The notes under the pieces are model-generated. The model saw only the letters and a program-made list of their open reading frames with translations. It was not told the DNA's origin and ran no database searches. The translations under genes were made by a program, and so were the position numbers. From the NCBI GenBank assembly GCA_963744935.1, contig CAVUVM010000010.1:1-64000 (forward strand): a DNA stretch of 64,000 nucleotides, given 5' to 3'. This document shows, piece after piece, positions 7,878 to 16,950 of this stretch (positions within the stretch are counted from its first letter, which is position 1; every line of letters begins with the position of its first letter). This DNA is from Bog-473 sp963744935. GTDB lineage: Bacteria > Actinomycetota > Acidimicrobiia > Acidimicrobiales > RAAP-2.

Positions 7878-8870
7878 TCACCACCCGCGCAGGTCGATCT
7901 CCCAGCGATCGAGTACCTCGCCCCCGTCGACCACGTGGAGGTGCTCGTGGTACGCGACGGTCGGATCGACGTGGGCCGGCAGGACGCGGATGCGGTCACC
8001 CACCCGCATCGGTCGCTCCGGAGCGAAGGTCAGGTGCTCGTCGGAGCAGAACCACACCTCGGCGCCCTCGACCGAGGGGTTGCCGTGGTCCATGCCGAGC
8101 GCCTTGAGCCCGCAGTCGGCGACAGTCCACTCCTTCGACACGGAGATCACCGTGGCGAGGACGGAGAGTGCGTGTTCGAAGGGGAGCCCCAACTTCGCAT
8201 AGGCGGTGTCCATCAGCGCGTACGACCCCGCTTGGATCTCGGTCGCCCACGTGTTGAGGTCGTAGGTGCCCGTTCCGCCGGCCGACATCACCTCGCCGCC
8301 GACGTCCTCGTGGGCGCGGGCCAGCTGGGACATGGACACCTCGATCATGGCCACCCTCGTCGCTCGGTCCTCGAGCCCGACGATGTGCCCTTCGTAGCCC
8401 ATCACACCGCGCACAGTCAGGCCTGCTGCCCGCGCCTGGTCGGCCAGACGTCCCGCGTCCTCGGGGCTACACCCGCATCGGGGCAGGCCGACGTTGACGT
8501 CGACGAGCACCTCGGCAACCCCCGCGCGCGCCGCGGCCGCAATCGTCGCCTCGGAGTCGACGGCCGCGGTCACACGCACCCCGTCGCGCGTCAACGTGCC
8601 CAACCGACTGGCGTCGGCCACCTCGTTGGCCAGCAACAGGTCGTCACCGAGGCCGGCCCTGGCCATGCCCTCCATCTCCCGCACGGTCGCGCAGGTGAAT
8701 CGCCTGTGCCCGTGCGCAGCCTGTCGTGCCGCGAGGGCCGTGCACTTGTGTGCCTTTACGTGAGGGCGCAACCGATCGCCGGGGAGCGCCGCAGCCATGG
8801 TCGCCAGGTTCGTCTCGAGTGCAGCCGCCTCTACGAGGAGAGCCGGCGTCGTGAGCGCTGCCGTGTCCAC
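7878..8870 (-). CDS. D-threonine aldolase / D-serine dehydratase-like PLP enzyme
   Basis: A 330-residue fold-type III pyridoxal-phosphate enzyme of the DSD1/alanine-racemase N-terminal group. The PLP lysine is in RPHVKAHKCTALA near residue 40. The barrel continues with LLLANEVADASRL and VDVNVGLPRCG, then the phosphate-binding region MSAGGTGTYD. A C-terminal metal-binding segment is seen in GMDHGNPSVEG and PAHVDPTVAYHEHLHVV. Members cleave beta-hydroxy D-amino acids or dehydrate D-serine; the exact substrate cannot be read from sequence. It is divergent from the amidase, so the two may share a promoter region of about 57 bp and a nitrogen-compound pathway; that link is inferred. Confidence 0.8.
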   Translation of the reverse strand: MDTAALTTPALLVEAAALETNLATMAAALPGDRLRPHVKAHKCTALAARQAAHGHRRFTCATVREMEGMARAGLGDDLLLANEVADASRLGTLTRDGVRVTAAVDSEATIAAAARAGVAEVLVDVNVGLPRCGCSPEDAGRLADQARAAGLTVRGVMGYEGHIVGLEDRATRVAMIEVSMSQLARAHEDVGGEVMSAGGTGTYDLNTWATEIQAGSYALMDTAYAKLGLPFEHALSVLATVISVSKEWTVADCGLKALGMDHGNPSVEGAEVWFCSDEHLTFAPERPMRVGDRIRVLPAHVDPTVAYHEHLHVVDGGEVLDRWEIDLRGW

Positions 8871-8927
8871 TCCCGGAGGCTAGCGAGCGGACGGCGCGCC
8901 ACGCGGTCCGCGGGTACTGTCCGCGTG

Positions 8928-10349
8928 GTGAGCACACCATGGCTCAATGACGCCTGCAGTCTGGTTGACGCCTATCGGGCCAAGGAGCTGTCCCCCCTCG
9001 AGGCGCTCGACGAGTGCATCGAGGCCATGGAGGCGTCACCGCTCAATGCTTTCTCTTACACCGAGTTCGAGCATGCTCGCGCCGCCGCACGCCGGGCCGA
9101 CCCCTCGCTGCCTTTCGGCGGCGTGCCTTTCGGGATCAAGGAGCTCGAGAAGGTTGAGGGGTGGCCGTACACGCAGGCGTCGGTGATCTTCAAGAACCGG
9201 GTGGCCGGCCACGACGACACATCGGTGACCCGGCTGCGGGCGACGGGAGCCGTCCTGGCGGCGCAGACGACCGCACCCGAGTTCGGGGGCATCAACTGCA
9301 CCTCGACGGAGCTCCACGGGACGACGCGCAATCCCTGGAACCACGAGCGCACGCCAGGCGGCTCGTCCGGTGGCACTGCGGCCGCGGTCGCCGGCGGCCT
9401 GCTGCCGATTGCCACGGGGAGCGACGGTGGCGGATCGATCCGTGGCCCGGCGGGTTTCAGCGGCCTGTTCGGGCTGAAGGCGACCTACGGCAGGATCCCC
9501 AAGGGCCCCGACGGCACCATCGAGCCGATGACGACCGTGCTCGGCTGCCTCACGCGCTCCGTGCGTGACACAGCGCGCTACTTCGACGCCTGCAACGGCT
9601 TCGACTCGCGGGACCCGCTGAGCCTGCCCCGCGTCGAGGGATGGGAGGCGTGCCTCGGCACGTACGACCTGGCCGGCATGTCGGCGGCGATCGTGGTGGA
9701 CCTGGGGATCGCCCAGGTGCGCGACGAAGTGGCTGCTGTCGTGGCCGAGGCGGCTGAGCGCCTGGCTCGCGCGGCGGGCTTGCGACTCGTGGTCGTCTCA
9801 CCCACCCTGCCGCCACTGCGTGGCGCCTGGGCCATGGCGAACCAGCCGCCCATGGTCGCGGACCTCGGGGACGCGTACCCGGACCGCCTCGGCGAGCTCT
9901 CACGCGAAATTGCGGCAGGACTTACGAGTGCGCGCGAGCGCTACGACCTCGAGCGCGCGGCATCCATAGAGCGCTACCGCCGCCAGCTGAATGAGGCGAT
10001 GGCAGCTCTCTTCGACGAAGCCGACTTCGTGCTCTGCTCGACGCATCCAGACGTTGCGTTCGACGCCGAGGGCCCATCGCCCTCGACGTTGCCCGGGCGC
10101 GACCTGATTCACGAGGTCGGCTTTGCCCGCGCGATCATGAACAACGCGGCGTTGACCGCGCCCTCGAATCTGAACGGGAGCCCGGCAGTCACAATCCCGG
10201 CCGGGCTCGTCGACGGGTTACCGGTCGGCCTACAGGTCCTGGCCGGTCATCACCGCGAACCTCTGCTGCTCGACCTGGCACTGGCCGCCGAGCGCGTCAT
10301 GCCCTGGCCGCTGGTCGCGCCGGGTTCGCCGCACATCGACTTGGCATGA
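8928..10349 (+). CDS. Amidase (amidase-signature family)
   Basis: A 473-residue hydrolase of amide bonds with the Ser-cisSer-Lys triad: Lys in PFGIKELEKVEG, the nucleophile region GGSSGGTAAAVAGG, and the cis-Ser loop GSDGGGSIRGPAGFSG. C-terminal SNLNGSPAVTIPAG is also typical. GatA is unlikely because gatC and gatB are absent and the N-terminus is different, so this is a catabolic or detoxifying amidase of unknown substrate. I use the GTG at 8928 (VSTPWLNDACSLVDAY); the open frame continues upstream to 7935 only as antisense of the PLP enzyme. It is convergent with the dioxygenase-like gene, ending 4 bases before it. Confidence 0.88.
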   Translation: MSTPWLNDACSLVDAYRAKELSPLEALDECIEAMEASPLNAFSYTEFEHARAAARRADPSLPFGGVPFGIKELEKVEGWPYTQASVIFKNRVAGHDDTSVTRLRATGAVLAAQTTAPEFGGINCTSTELHGTTRNPWNHERTPGGSSGGTAAAVAGGLLPIATGSDGGGSIRGPAGFSGLFGLKATYGRIPKGPDGTIEPMTTVLGCLTRSVRDTARYFDACNGFDSRDPLSLPRVEGWEACLGTYDLAGMSAAIVVDLGIAQVRDEVAAVVAEAAERLARAAGLRLVVVSPTLPPLRGAWAMANQPPMVADLGDAYPDRLGELSREIAAGLTSARERYDLERAASIERYRRQLNEAMAALFDEADFVLCSTHPDVAFDAEGPSPSTLPGRDLIHEVGFARAIMNNAALTAPSNLNGSPAVTIPAGLVDGLPVGLQVLAGHHREPLLLDLALAAERVMPWPLVAPGSPHIDLA

Positions 10350-10353
10350 GCGC

Positions 10354-11262
10354 TCAGCCCAGCGCGTCGCGCCAGGGCGTCATGTCGAGCCCGGGGTAAC
10401 GCGCCTGCACGCCCTCCAGCGTTGCCTTCGTCCAGTACGGATGGCCCGGCCGGGGGATGCCCATGAGGGCGAGTTGGCGCGGCGTCGCCTCCTGCACGTA
10501 CTTCGCCAGCTCGTAGGAGAAGCCCCGGAAGGGCCAGGCCTGATACCCGCCCCAGCCGGCGTCGCGGTGGCGGAAGGACACGTGCAGCATCACCCGGTAC
10601 CGGGTCGGATCGGTGTGGTCGACCGAGCGGTGATAGACGTCGGGGCGGTAGGCGACGAGGGAACCGGCCGGTGCCGCCGCGTCTGACGAGTCGTTGTAGA
10701 GCTCGGCATAATCCACATAATTGAGCGTGTGACGCTCGACCGGGATCTCCTTGGTCTGCTGCCATGACACGAAGCGGGTGGCGCCGTCCTCGCTGGTGAC
10801 GTCGGTCAGGTAGACGAAGAACTCGACCTGCTGGAACCCGAGCTCATGACGGGGCACGACCATCATGTGGTTCGGGTAGTCGGCGTGCAGCAACTGGTTG
10901 TAGCCCGACTTCTGGTGTGCGTACTTGGCGGTGGCGATGCCCATGTAGAGCGCGAGATCTGTCGTGCCGAGGAGGCCCTCCGCAACGTCGATGACGTTGT
11001 CGTGGAGGACGAGCGCGTTGAGGCGGGAGCTGTGGAACGGGAACTCCGGCCAGGGGGCGTCCCACGTGTGCCACTCGCCGGCTGCAGTCCCGCCGAGTTC
11101 GACCATCTCGGCGGGTGTGGGGAAGTGCCGGTGGACCGCGTCCTGCGCGGCTGCCAGCTGGTCGGCGGGGATGGCGCCCGGCACCACGCACCAGCCGTCG
11201 ACGTCCCAACGTTCTTTCAGATCAGGCGTGAGCAGCGGGGGAGCGGGCGGCACGCGTCGCAC
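10354..11262 (-). CDS. Phytanoyl-CoA dioxygenase (PhyH) family protein
   Basis: A soluble Fe(II)/2-oxoglutarate-dependent oxygenase-like protein of about 302 residues. The metal triad is visible as HAD in NQLLHADYPNH (His and Asp) and a distal His in PDVYHRSVDHTD; the Arg that holds 2-oxoglutarate is probably in TRYRVMLHVSFR. The opening LKERWDVDGWCVVPG is the usual PhyH start. The substrate is not evident; family members hydroxylate fatty acyl-CoAs, mitomycin-type products or halogenated intermediates. I chose the GTG at 11262; the frame continues to 11364 but would cross the TetR promoter. It is divergent from the TetR gene, which may therefore control it. Confidence 0.8.
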   Translation of the reverse strand: MRRVPPAPPLLTPDLKERWDVDGWCVVPGAIPADQLAAAQDAVHRHFPTPAEMVELGGTAAGEWHTWDAPWPEFPFHSSRLNALVLHDNVIDVAEGLLGTTDLALYMGIATAKYAHQKSGYNQLLHADYPNHMMVVPRHELGFQQVEFFVYLTDVTSEDGATRFVSWQQTKEIPVERHTLNYVDYAELYNDSSDAAAPAGSLVAYRPDVYHRSVDHTDPTRYRVMLHVSFRHRDAGWGGYQAWPFRGFSYELAKYVQEATPRQLALMGIPRPGHPYWTKATLEGVQARYPGLDMTPWRDALG

Positions 11263-11317
11263 GATAGCGCCGGGTCCGCGCTGGTGGCGTGGCCCATAGC
11301 GCCAGGTTGGGCGGGGT

Positions 11318-11364
11318 TTGACGGTGCCGACCGACGTGCCGTATGCTCTTGAGCAATCACTCAA
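11318..11364 (+). promoter_or_regulatory. Promoter and palindromic operator for the TetR gene
   Basis: TTGACG (11318-11323) and TATGCT (11342-11347) are separated by 18 bases, a good sigma-70-type promoter. Directly downstream lies TTGAGCAATCACTCAA (11349-11364), an inverted repeat of TTGAG/CTCAA around six bases, placed over the expected transcription start. This fits autorepression by the TetR-family protein that follows at 11407. Confidence 0.6.
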
Positions 11365-11406
11365 ATCAAACGCTTAATCCAATCCAATCCGATCAAGGAG
11401 TAGCGG

Positions 11407-12111
11407 GTGGCCAAGTCGGGCGTGAAGGCACGGGTGGGAGAGGGCGGCTCGCCCGGGGTGGCGGAGACCAGGGAGGCGCTTGTGCGCGGCGCTGTCGCGG
11501 CCCTCAGGGAAGAGGGGTTCGCCGGCGCCAGTGCGCGGGCGATCGCCCGGCGGGCCGGCTGCAACCAGGGCCTCGTCTTCTACCACTTCGGATCGGTGGC
11601 CAACCTGCTGCTCGCCGCGCTCGACGATGTCAGCGAGACCCGGCGTGAGCACTATCGGGCGGCCGTCGATCGCGCTGATGGGATGGGTGAACTCGTCGAT
11701 GCGGCGCAGGCGATCTTCGAGGAGGATCTCGACGCGGGCCACATCGCCGTCCTCGCCGAGATGATTGCCGGAGCCTCGGCGACGCCCGGGCTGGCCGCCG
11801 AGGTGGCGGCGCGCATCGCACCCTGGCGCACCCTTACTGCCGACGCGCTGCGCGAGGCGCTCGAGGGGTCGCCACTCGCGACAGTGGTCGAGCCCGACCT
11901 CGCCGCGCACGCGGTGGTCGCGCTCTACCTCGGTCTAGAGATGCTGGCGCATCTCGACGGGGACCGCAGCTCGGCGCTTGCGCTGTTCGACCGGGCCCGC
12001 TTGCTGGCCGGCTTGATGCGGGCGTTCGGGCCGACGGTGGGGGCGACGGGGCGGGACCCACAGAGCCCGCCGATCCCTGCGATTTCCCCATTGATCGAGG
12101 AGGCTCCATGA
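11407..12111 (+). CDS. TetR/AcrR-family transcriptional regulator
   Basis: A 234-residue repressor. The DNA-binding helices are in residues 20-65: REALVRGAVAALREEGFAG, then ASARAIARRAGCNQGLVFYH and the family-typical FGSVANLLLAAL. The rest is a helical ligand-binding domain (TetR_C type) with a short disordered tail rich in Pro. The start is the GTG at 11407 after CAAGGAG 7 bases upstream. It overlaps the next gene by 4 bp (ATGA), so the two form an operon, and its promoter carries a palindrome that is probably its own operator. The ligand is unknown; the neighbours (NAD(P)-binding protein and PhyH-like oxygenase) suggest a small lipophilic compound. Confidence 0.9.
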   Translation: MAKSGVKARVGEGGSPGVAETREALVRGAVAALREEGFAGASARAIARRAGCNQGLVFYHFGSVANLLLAALDDVSETRREHYRAAVDRADGMGELVDAAQAIFEEDLDAGHIAVLAEMIAGASATPGLAAEVAARIAPWRTLTADALREALEGSPLATVVEPDLAAHAVVALYLGLEMLAHLDGDRSSALALFDRARLLAGLMRAFGPTVGATGRDPQSPPIPAISPLIEEAP

Positions 12112-13106
12112 CTGAGCGAACAGGAGTACCCGGAAGTGTGGTGGACTCGCCGGCAGCGGGCGCGAGCGCCCTCTCGGCCGACGGCATTGACGTCGTCACT
12201 GGCGCCTTCAGCTATTCGGGTGCGGCGATCGCCCGCGAGCTCGAGCGCGTCGGCAGGCGGGTGCGTACTCTGACTGGGCATCCAGAGCGGGCTCCGGCGG
12301 GCAGTGGGCTTGACGTGCGACCGTTGGATTTCGACAACGTGATCGAACTGACCGCGTCGTTGCGGGGCGCCACGACTCTGTACAACACGTACTGGGTCCG
12401 CTTCCCTCATCAGCACGACGACCACGAGCGCGCCGTGGCCAACCTGCGTACCTTGTTCAACGCGGCGCGCCATGCCGGGGTTGAGCGCATCGTGCACGTG
12501 TCGATCACGCACCCGAGCATCTCGTCGCCCTACGGCTACTTTCGCGGCAAGGCCGAGGCAGAGCGCGCCCTGGCCGAGGTGGGTGTGCCATACGCCGTGC
12601 TCCGTCCCGCCCTCCTCTTCGGAGGTGATGGCGTCCTGCTCAACAACATCGCATGGCTGCTACGCCGCCTCCCGGTGTTCGCCGTCGGGGGCACCGGTGA
12701 CTACCGGATCCGGGCAATCCACATTGATGATCTCGCGGCGCTGGCCGTCACCGCCGGATGGGAACGAGACGACTCGGTCACCGACGCCGTCGGTCCGGAA
12801 CGGCCGACCTTTCTCGAGCTCGTGCACCAGTTGCGGGCGGCGGTTGACAGCAGGAGCGTGATCGTGCGGGTGCCGGGCGCGCTGATGCGACCCCTCGCGT
12901 CAGTCCTCGGCCTGGCGCTGCACGACGTGCTGCTCACCGGCGACGAGTTCCGGGCCATGGCCGACGGCCTTGCCGACACCGACGGCCCGTCCACCGGCAC
13001 CATTGCGCTCAGCACGTGGATCGAGGAGCACGCAGACTCACTCGGCCGCCGCTATGCCAACGAGATCGACCGGCACTTCCGCCGGCCGGGGGTCAGCTCC
13101 AGATGA
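12108..13106 (+). CDS. NAD(P)-binding NmrA/epimerase-like protein
   Basis: A 332-residue Rossmann protein of the atypical SDR group. After about 25 disordered residues comes the nucleotide loop VVTGAFSYSGAAIARELE, which keeps the TGxxxxxG spacing of NmrA/NDUFA9-like proteins. Later landmarks are RIVHVSITHPS (strand 4) and SPYGYFRGKAEAERAL, with a YxxxK-like pair in YFRGK. This group includes redox-sensing NmrA proteins, sugar epimerases and quinone reductases; the precise reaction is not clear. It is co-transcribed with the TetR gene by a 4-bp overlap and converges with the prepilin peptidase gene, whose 3' end it overlaps by 14 bp. Confidence 0.8.
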   Translation: MTERTGVPGSVVDSPAAGASALSADGIDVVTGAFSYSGAAIARELERVGRRVRTLTGHPERAPAGSGLDVRPLDFDNVIELTASLRGATTLYNTYWVRFPHQHDDHERAVANLRTLFNAARHAGVERIVHVSITHPSISSPYGYFRGKAEAERALAEVGVPYAVLRPALLFGGDGVLLNNIAWLLRRLPVFAVGGTGDYRIRAIHIDDLAALAVTAGWERDDSVTDAVGPERPTFLELVHQLRAAVDSRSVIVRVPGALMRPLASVLGLALHDVLLTGDEFRAMADGLADTDGPSTGTIALSTWIEEHADSLGRRYANEIDRHFRRPGVSSR

Positions 13107-13812
13107 CCAGGACGAGTGCAGCCGCCACGGCGAGATAGAGCCCGAACGGCAGCCCCGAGCCCCGCTTGGCCCGGTGCAAGCCGATGAGGACGAGGCCCAC
13201 GACGGCTGCCATCAGGTTGGCGTAGAAGAAGCCGTCGAGGAGAGCCATCGGGCTCACCCAGGCCAGCCCGAAGCCGACGACGAGCGAGAGGCGTACGTCC
13301 CCGTAGGCGATCCAGCGCGGGTTCATCAGGTTGATGAAGAAGAACACCGCGAAGAGCACCAATCCACCGAGGGTGGCGTGCACCAGCTTCTCCCAGTCGG
13401 GCACGGCGGCGGCGACGGCCACCCCGCTCGTGACGACCACTGCGCCGAGGGCGTACACCAGTGTCTTCGGCAGGAGCCGACGCGTGAAGTCGCAGTAGGC
13501 GAGTTGGACGAGACCGACGAGCATGAGCAGAGGGGGAAGTGCGAGCAGCGACCACCCCACCCGGTAGAGCATGAAGGCGGGGATGACGCCCGACGCCGCA
13601 GCCAGGACGAGCCAGTGGCGCCGGCCGATGCGCGGCGTGTCGACCTGTATCGGCGCCTCGGCGGGAGCATCCGCCACCTCAGTCGTCGAGACCTGTCCCG
13701 CCGCCGCCCGCGCGAGCGACGCTGTCAGTTCGCGCCGGGTCAGTGGCACCAGGAGAGAGCCGGCCGCGATGCCGAAGGCGGCGCCGACGAGAAGTGCGAC
13801 GGTGGTGCTCAT
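13093..13812 (-). CDS. Prepilin peptidase (A24 family), Tad pilus
   Basis: Integral membrane aspartic protease of about 239 residues that should cleave the leader of the Flp pilin and pseudopilins. The two catalytic Asp are in LAYCDFTRRLLP and IAYGDVRLSLVVG, the second being the GxGD-type motif (here AYGD). Several membrane segments are visible (LVLAAASGVIPAFMLYRVGW, LVYALGAVVVTSGVAVAAA, LVLFAVFFFINLM). The N-terminal methyltransferase domain of type IV prepilin peptidases is absent or much reduced, as in other TadV/CpaA-like enzymes. The ATG at 13812 overlaps the stop codon of the TadG-like gene by 4 bp, giving an operon tadE-tadG-peptidase on the minus strand. Confidence 0.88.
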   Translation of the reverse strand: MSTTVALLVGAAFGIAAGSLLVPLTRRELTASLARAAAGQVSTTEVADAPAEAPIQVDTPRIGRRHWLVLAAASGVIPAFMLYRVGWSLLALPPLLMLVGLVQLAYCDFTRRLLPKTLVYALGAVVVTSGVAVAAAVPDWEKLVHATLGGLVLFAVFFFINLMNPRWIAYGDVRLSLVVGFGLAWVSPMALLDGFFYANLMAAVVGLVLIGLHRAKRGSGLPFGLYLAVAAALVLVIWS

Positions 13813-15398
13813 TGGACCAAGGAGACCGAACCGCAGTTGACGCTCCAATCGGCTGTCTCGATGCCGCCCACGGCGATACCCAGCGCTTGAAGCGCGGGCT
13901 CCAGTGCTTGCACGACCGGTTGAACCAGGGAGGATTGGGTTCCCGTGTAGGACAGAGTCCCAGTGACAGTGTTCGGATTCGAACCATTACCGACGGGGAG
14001 AGCGGCTGTCTGCGGCGTCGGCGGGACCGTGGTGAAGCTTGGGCCCCCGCTCATGCTGCCAATGCTCAAGCTCCCGATGGAATTGCCGGCGAGGATCACA
14101 TTGTTCGTGAGGGTGAGAGCGGTTCCCGAAACCGAGACGGTCGCCCGGGAGAAGACGTTGTTCGCACATTGGAGGACGGTGAGCGTGCCCGTCGCGCTCG
14201 CTCCTTCGAGCGACGCGCTCGTTCCCGGGAGAGCCACTTCGAGAAGACCTGAGCCGAGGATGTTGAGCTGCAAGTCGGCGTTCACCTGCGCCGTCTCTGC
14301 CGTAGTGCCAACCGGTCCGTACGCGTACGTCGGTGGCGAGACCAGTGTCAGGTACAAGCTGCCTGTGAGCACACCGGTGATGCCACCCAATGACCCCACG
14401 CTGATTGCGTTCGAGCCATTAGCCAGTTCCGCCTCGGTGGTCAGCAGCTGCAGAACGTTGAGGTTGACGTTCAAGTCTGACGACGGCACCGAACCGTTCG
14501 AACAGCTTATGGGAGGTTGCGTCTTACTGACACTGATGTTGACCAGCTGGCATAGCTCGGGCTGCGAGGGCGTCGCGTTGAAGGAGATGTCACTCAGAGC
14601 GGAGCTCGCCATGCACGCAAACGGCTGAGGTGTCGCACTGCAGTTCAGCGGTTCAGCCTGAGTGTTCACGGCGTCGGTGATGTAGGTGAGCAAATTGCTG
14701 GCCTGAACCGACTGCGTCAAGATATTGGAAGCGGAGAGGGCGCCGCCCGACGCGGTGATGAGCTGGTTCAGGGTGATGGAGTCGTTGGCGAGCCCCTCGA
14801 ATCCGACTGCGGTCACATTGGCGCTGCCAAGGTTGCCCAAGAGCGAGTTGAGGACTTGGGACTGTGTCGTACTGAAGTTGGCGAGGTAGCTACCCAGGGA
14901 GAAGTCGGTAACAGGCGTCACCGCGGCGATCGATGACCGGCTCACCGACGAATTTCCGCCTCCGAAGATCTGAGGGACAGTCTGGGTCGCGGTCACCTGG
15001 ACGGCGTTGCACGAGGGCAGCGGGGGCAAGCCTGTCTCACACTGTTTCGGGCTGCTCCATACGTTGTTCTTCCACACGCCCGGGACCACAGTCAGCGCCG
15101 TGTCGGTCGAATTCTCGGTGTCGACTTCAGAGAGCTGGTTGTCGACTAGCCACGTCTGGGTGGCAGTCGCGGATGTGGCATCGGCGATGTTGATGTAGCG
15201 CGCTAGGTCGAGCGCGGCGGTGTCGGCCATCGACTGGGCCTGGCGGCCGCCGTCTACGGTGAATCCCAGATCGACACCGAAGGCGCCCGCGGACAGCAGC
15301 AGTACCATGCAAATCGCGGTCAGGACGAAGGTCGCGCCCCGTTCGTCACGCCGGCGGGCGCGGGACCACCCGAGGAACTGTCTGCGCCGCGCCCGCAT
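13809..15398 (-). CDS. TadG-like pilus assembly protein
   Basis: A 529-residue envelope protein anchored by one N-terminal segment. Residues 18-43 read RDERGATFVLTAICMVLLLS, the RGxxxxxxA pattern of the Flp pilus-assembly TadE/G-like family. This is followed by a DGGRQAQSMADTAALD helix, typical for TadG, which links it to pseudopilin-like packing. The rest is a long Ser/Thr/Asn-rich extracytoplasmic region with paired Cys, low in charge, of the type seen in secreted adhesive or stalk proteins. It abuts the TadE gene upstream with no gap (TAG then ATG) and overlaps the prepilin peptidase downstream. The C-terminal region has no domain I recognise. Confidence 0.78.
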   Translation of the reverse strand: MRARRRQFLGWSRARRRDERGATFVLTAICMVLLLSAGAFGVDLGFTVDGGRQAQSMADTAALDLARYINIADATSATATQTWLVDNQLSEVDTENSTDTALTVVPGVWKNNVWSSPKQCETGLPPLPSCNAVQVTATQTVPQIFGGGNSSVSRSSIAAVTPVTDFSLGSYLANFSTTQSQVLNSLLGNLGSANVTAVGFEGLANDSITLNQLITASGGALSASNILTQSVQASNLLTYITDAVNTQAEPLNCSATPQPFACMASSALSDISFNATPSQPELCQLVNISVSKTQPPISCSNGSVPSSDLNVNLNVLQLLTTEAELANGSNAISVGSLGGITGVLTGSLYLTLVSPPTYAYGPVGTTAETAQVNADLQLNILGSGLLEVALPGTSASLEGASATGTLTVLQCANNVFSRATVSVSGTALTLTNNVILAGNSIGSLSIGSMSGGPSFTTVPPTPQTAALPVGNGSNPNTVTGTLSYTGTQSSLVQPVVQALEPALQALGIAVGGIETADWSVNCGSVSLVQ

Positions 15399-16007
15399 CT
15401 ACGAGCTCGGTGTCGACGTCTGCAGGACGTCGGTCGAGGAGATCGTCGAGGGCGTGATGACGCCCAGTCCCGGCATCTCTGGAAAGAGCGGGGACGAGGC
15501 GTAGTCGTAGGAGACGGTCACCTTCAGACAGGTGTTGTTCAGGTTCGACGGGCACGCTTCCTGCGTGGCGGTACAGGTGATGATGGTGCTGGAGGGGCAC
15601 GTCCCCTTGCCCATCCAACCGACGTCCGACCCAGCTTCGGTCTCGGCGGCGCAGACCGCCCCGATTGTCGACTGCGTGCACGTCGGTGTGGTCGAGTTGG
15701 CGACGATGCCGGCGCGAGCCCCGTCCGCGGCAGCCTGGGTGACGGTCGCCTGCGCGGCCAGGATGAGGCCGTAGGTGATGATGCCGTAGAGGAGCATGAT
15801 GAGGAGGACGACGACGAAGGCAAACTCCACCATCTCCGCCCCGTGCTCGTCGTCACGCCACCGCCTGAGCGCAACCGGAAGCTTCCACGTCCGCGGTTTC
15901 AACGCGACCCCCCTCTCCTCTATGTCGGGCGGCTGTACCAACTCTTGAAGGGCAACTGTCGAATTGCCGCGTCGCCGTGTCGCGACGGTCTCGATTGTGG
16001 GCTTCAT
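15399..16007 (-). CDS. TadE-like pilus assembly protein
   Basis: A 202-residue pseudopilin-like protein. Residues about 56-90 read DDEHGAEMVEFAFVVVLLIM, the TadE signature with the conserved EMVEF motif for processing and a single hydrophobic helix, followed by ATVTQAAADGARAGI. The C-terminal region is extracytoplasmic with several Cys that may pair. The ATG at 16007 gives an unusually long 55-residue lead. A TTG at 15902, preceded by a strong GGAGAGGGGGG, would give a more typical short leader; I cannot decide from sequence alone. First gene of the minus-strand pilus operon, divergent from cpaB. Confidence 0.82.
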   Translation of the reverse strand: MKPTIETVATRRRGNSTVALQELVQPPDIEERGVALKPRTWKLPVALRRWRDDEHGAEMVEFAFVVVLLIMLLYGIITYGLILAAQATVTQAAADGARAGIVANSTTPTCTQSTIGAVCAAETEAGSDVGWMGKGTCPSSTIITCTATQEACPSNLNNTCLKVTVSYDYASSPLFPEMPGLGVITPSTISSTDVLQTSTPSS

Positions 16008-16191
16008 GCACTTCGCGGTACATAGGACCTAAGGACCATTTGGGGGCCTCACCAGGGGCGGAGTGCTCAAGAATGGTCAAAAGGGCCTATGTACGCGGAT
16101 CGGTTCCCGTCGTACTCTCCAAGCGAACCAACGGCGGACGGCCGCGCATCTGTCGCCAACGTCCTCCGCAGCGGAGAGGGGGGATTGTTCT

Positions 16192-16950
16192 GTGAAGAGG
16201 CAGACGCTCACGCTGGTCCTGATTGGGGTGATCCTGTTCATTGCCGGGAGCGCGATCGCCTTTGCAAGCGTCAAGGGTGCGGGCAACCACGCGGCTTCGA
16301 ATTCGAACACTGCGCCCGTGACGATGTCCGCGGTCGTCGCGAAGGGCAACATCTCAGCCGGCACCACGGGCCAATCGATGATCTCCAACAACCTGGTGGC
16401 CATCGAAGTGATCCCCGCCAAGTCGTTCAAACCGTCGGACCTGACCACACTGACCCTGCTGCCCAATGAGGTCCTTACACAGCCCGTCACGAAGGGGCAG
16501 ACACTCAGCTCGACTGAGCTTTCGGCCAGCACGTCTTCGATATCCATCCCGACGGGCATGGACGCGATGACGGTGACGATGACCGGGACGAACGCCCTCG
16601 CCGGCTACCTGCAGCCCGGGAGCCGGGTCGATGTCTACGCCAACATCACCAAGCTCTCGACTGGGGCAAACTCGAACCTGCCCGTCCCCTGTACGGAACT
16701 TGCCATGTCGAGCATCCAAGTGCTCGACGTGTCCAGCACAGTCCCGTCCTACGCAGGTCACAAAACGGCGGAGGGGCGCACCATCCCGGGCAGCGAGACG
16801 GTGCTCCTCGCGGTGACCGGCCAGCAGGCGCAAACCCTCCAATTCCTCGAGCAGAACGAGTCGCTTTCGGTCGTCCAGCCCCAGCGAGGAGCGACGCCGC
16901 CGCCGCTGATGCAATGCGTGGGTACCGGCCAGACGACGGGTGCCGCGTGA
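16192..16950 (+). CDS. cpaB: CpaB/RcpC-like Flp pilus assembly protein (SAF domain)
   Basis: A 252-residue membrane-anchored periplasmic protein. An N-terminal helix (LTLVLIGVILFIAGSAIAFA) is followed by a SAF domain at about 45-110 (VVAKGNISAGTTGQSMISNN, then LPNEVLTQPVTKGQTL) and an RcpC-type region (YLQPGSRVDVYANI). CpaB assists Flp pilus assembly at the cell envelope. I chose the GTG at 16192 after GAGAGG; the frame runs further upstream only through the intergenic region. It ends in a 4-bp overlap with the tadZ-like gene, so this begins the long pilus operon. Confidence 0.85.
   Translation: MKRQTLTLVLIGVILFIAGSAIAFASVKGAGNHAASNSNTAPVTMSAVVAKGNISAGTTGQSMISNNLVAIEVIPAKSFKPSDLTTLTLLPNEVLTQPVTKGQTLSSTELSASTSSISIPTGMDAMTVTMTGTNALAGYLQPGSRVDVYANITKLSTGANSNLPVPCTELAMSSIQVLDVSSTVPSYAGHKTAEGRTIPGSETVLLAVTGQQAQTLQFLEQNESLSVVQPQRGATPPPLMQCVGTGQTTGAA

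Noticed and set aside
7935..8927. Long N-terminal extension of the amidase frame
   Set aside because: This part is antisense to the well-supported PLP enzyme. The amidase family start matches the GTG at 8928.
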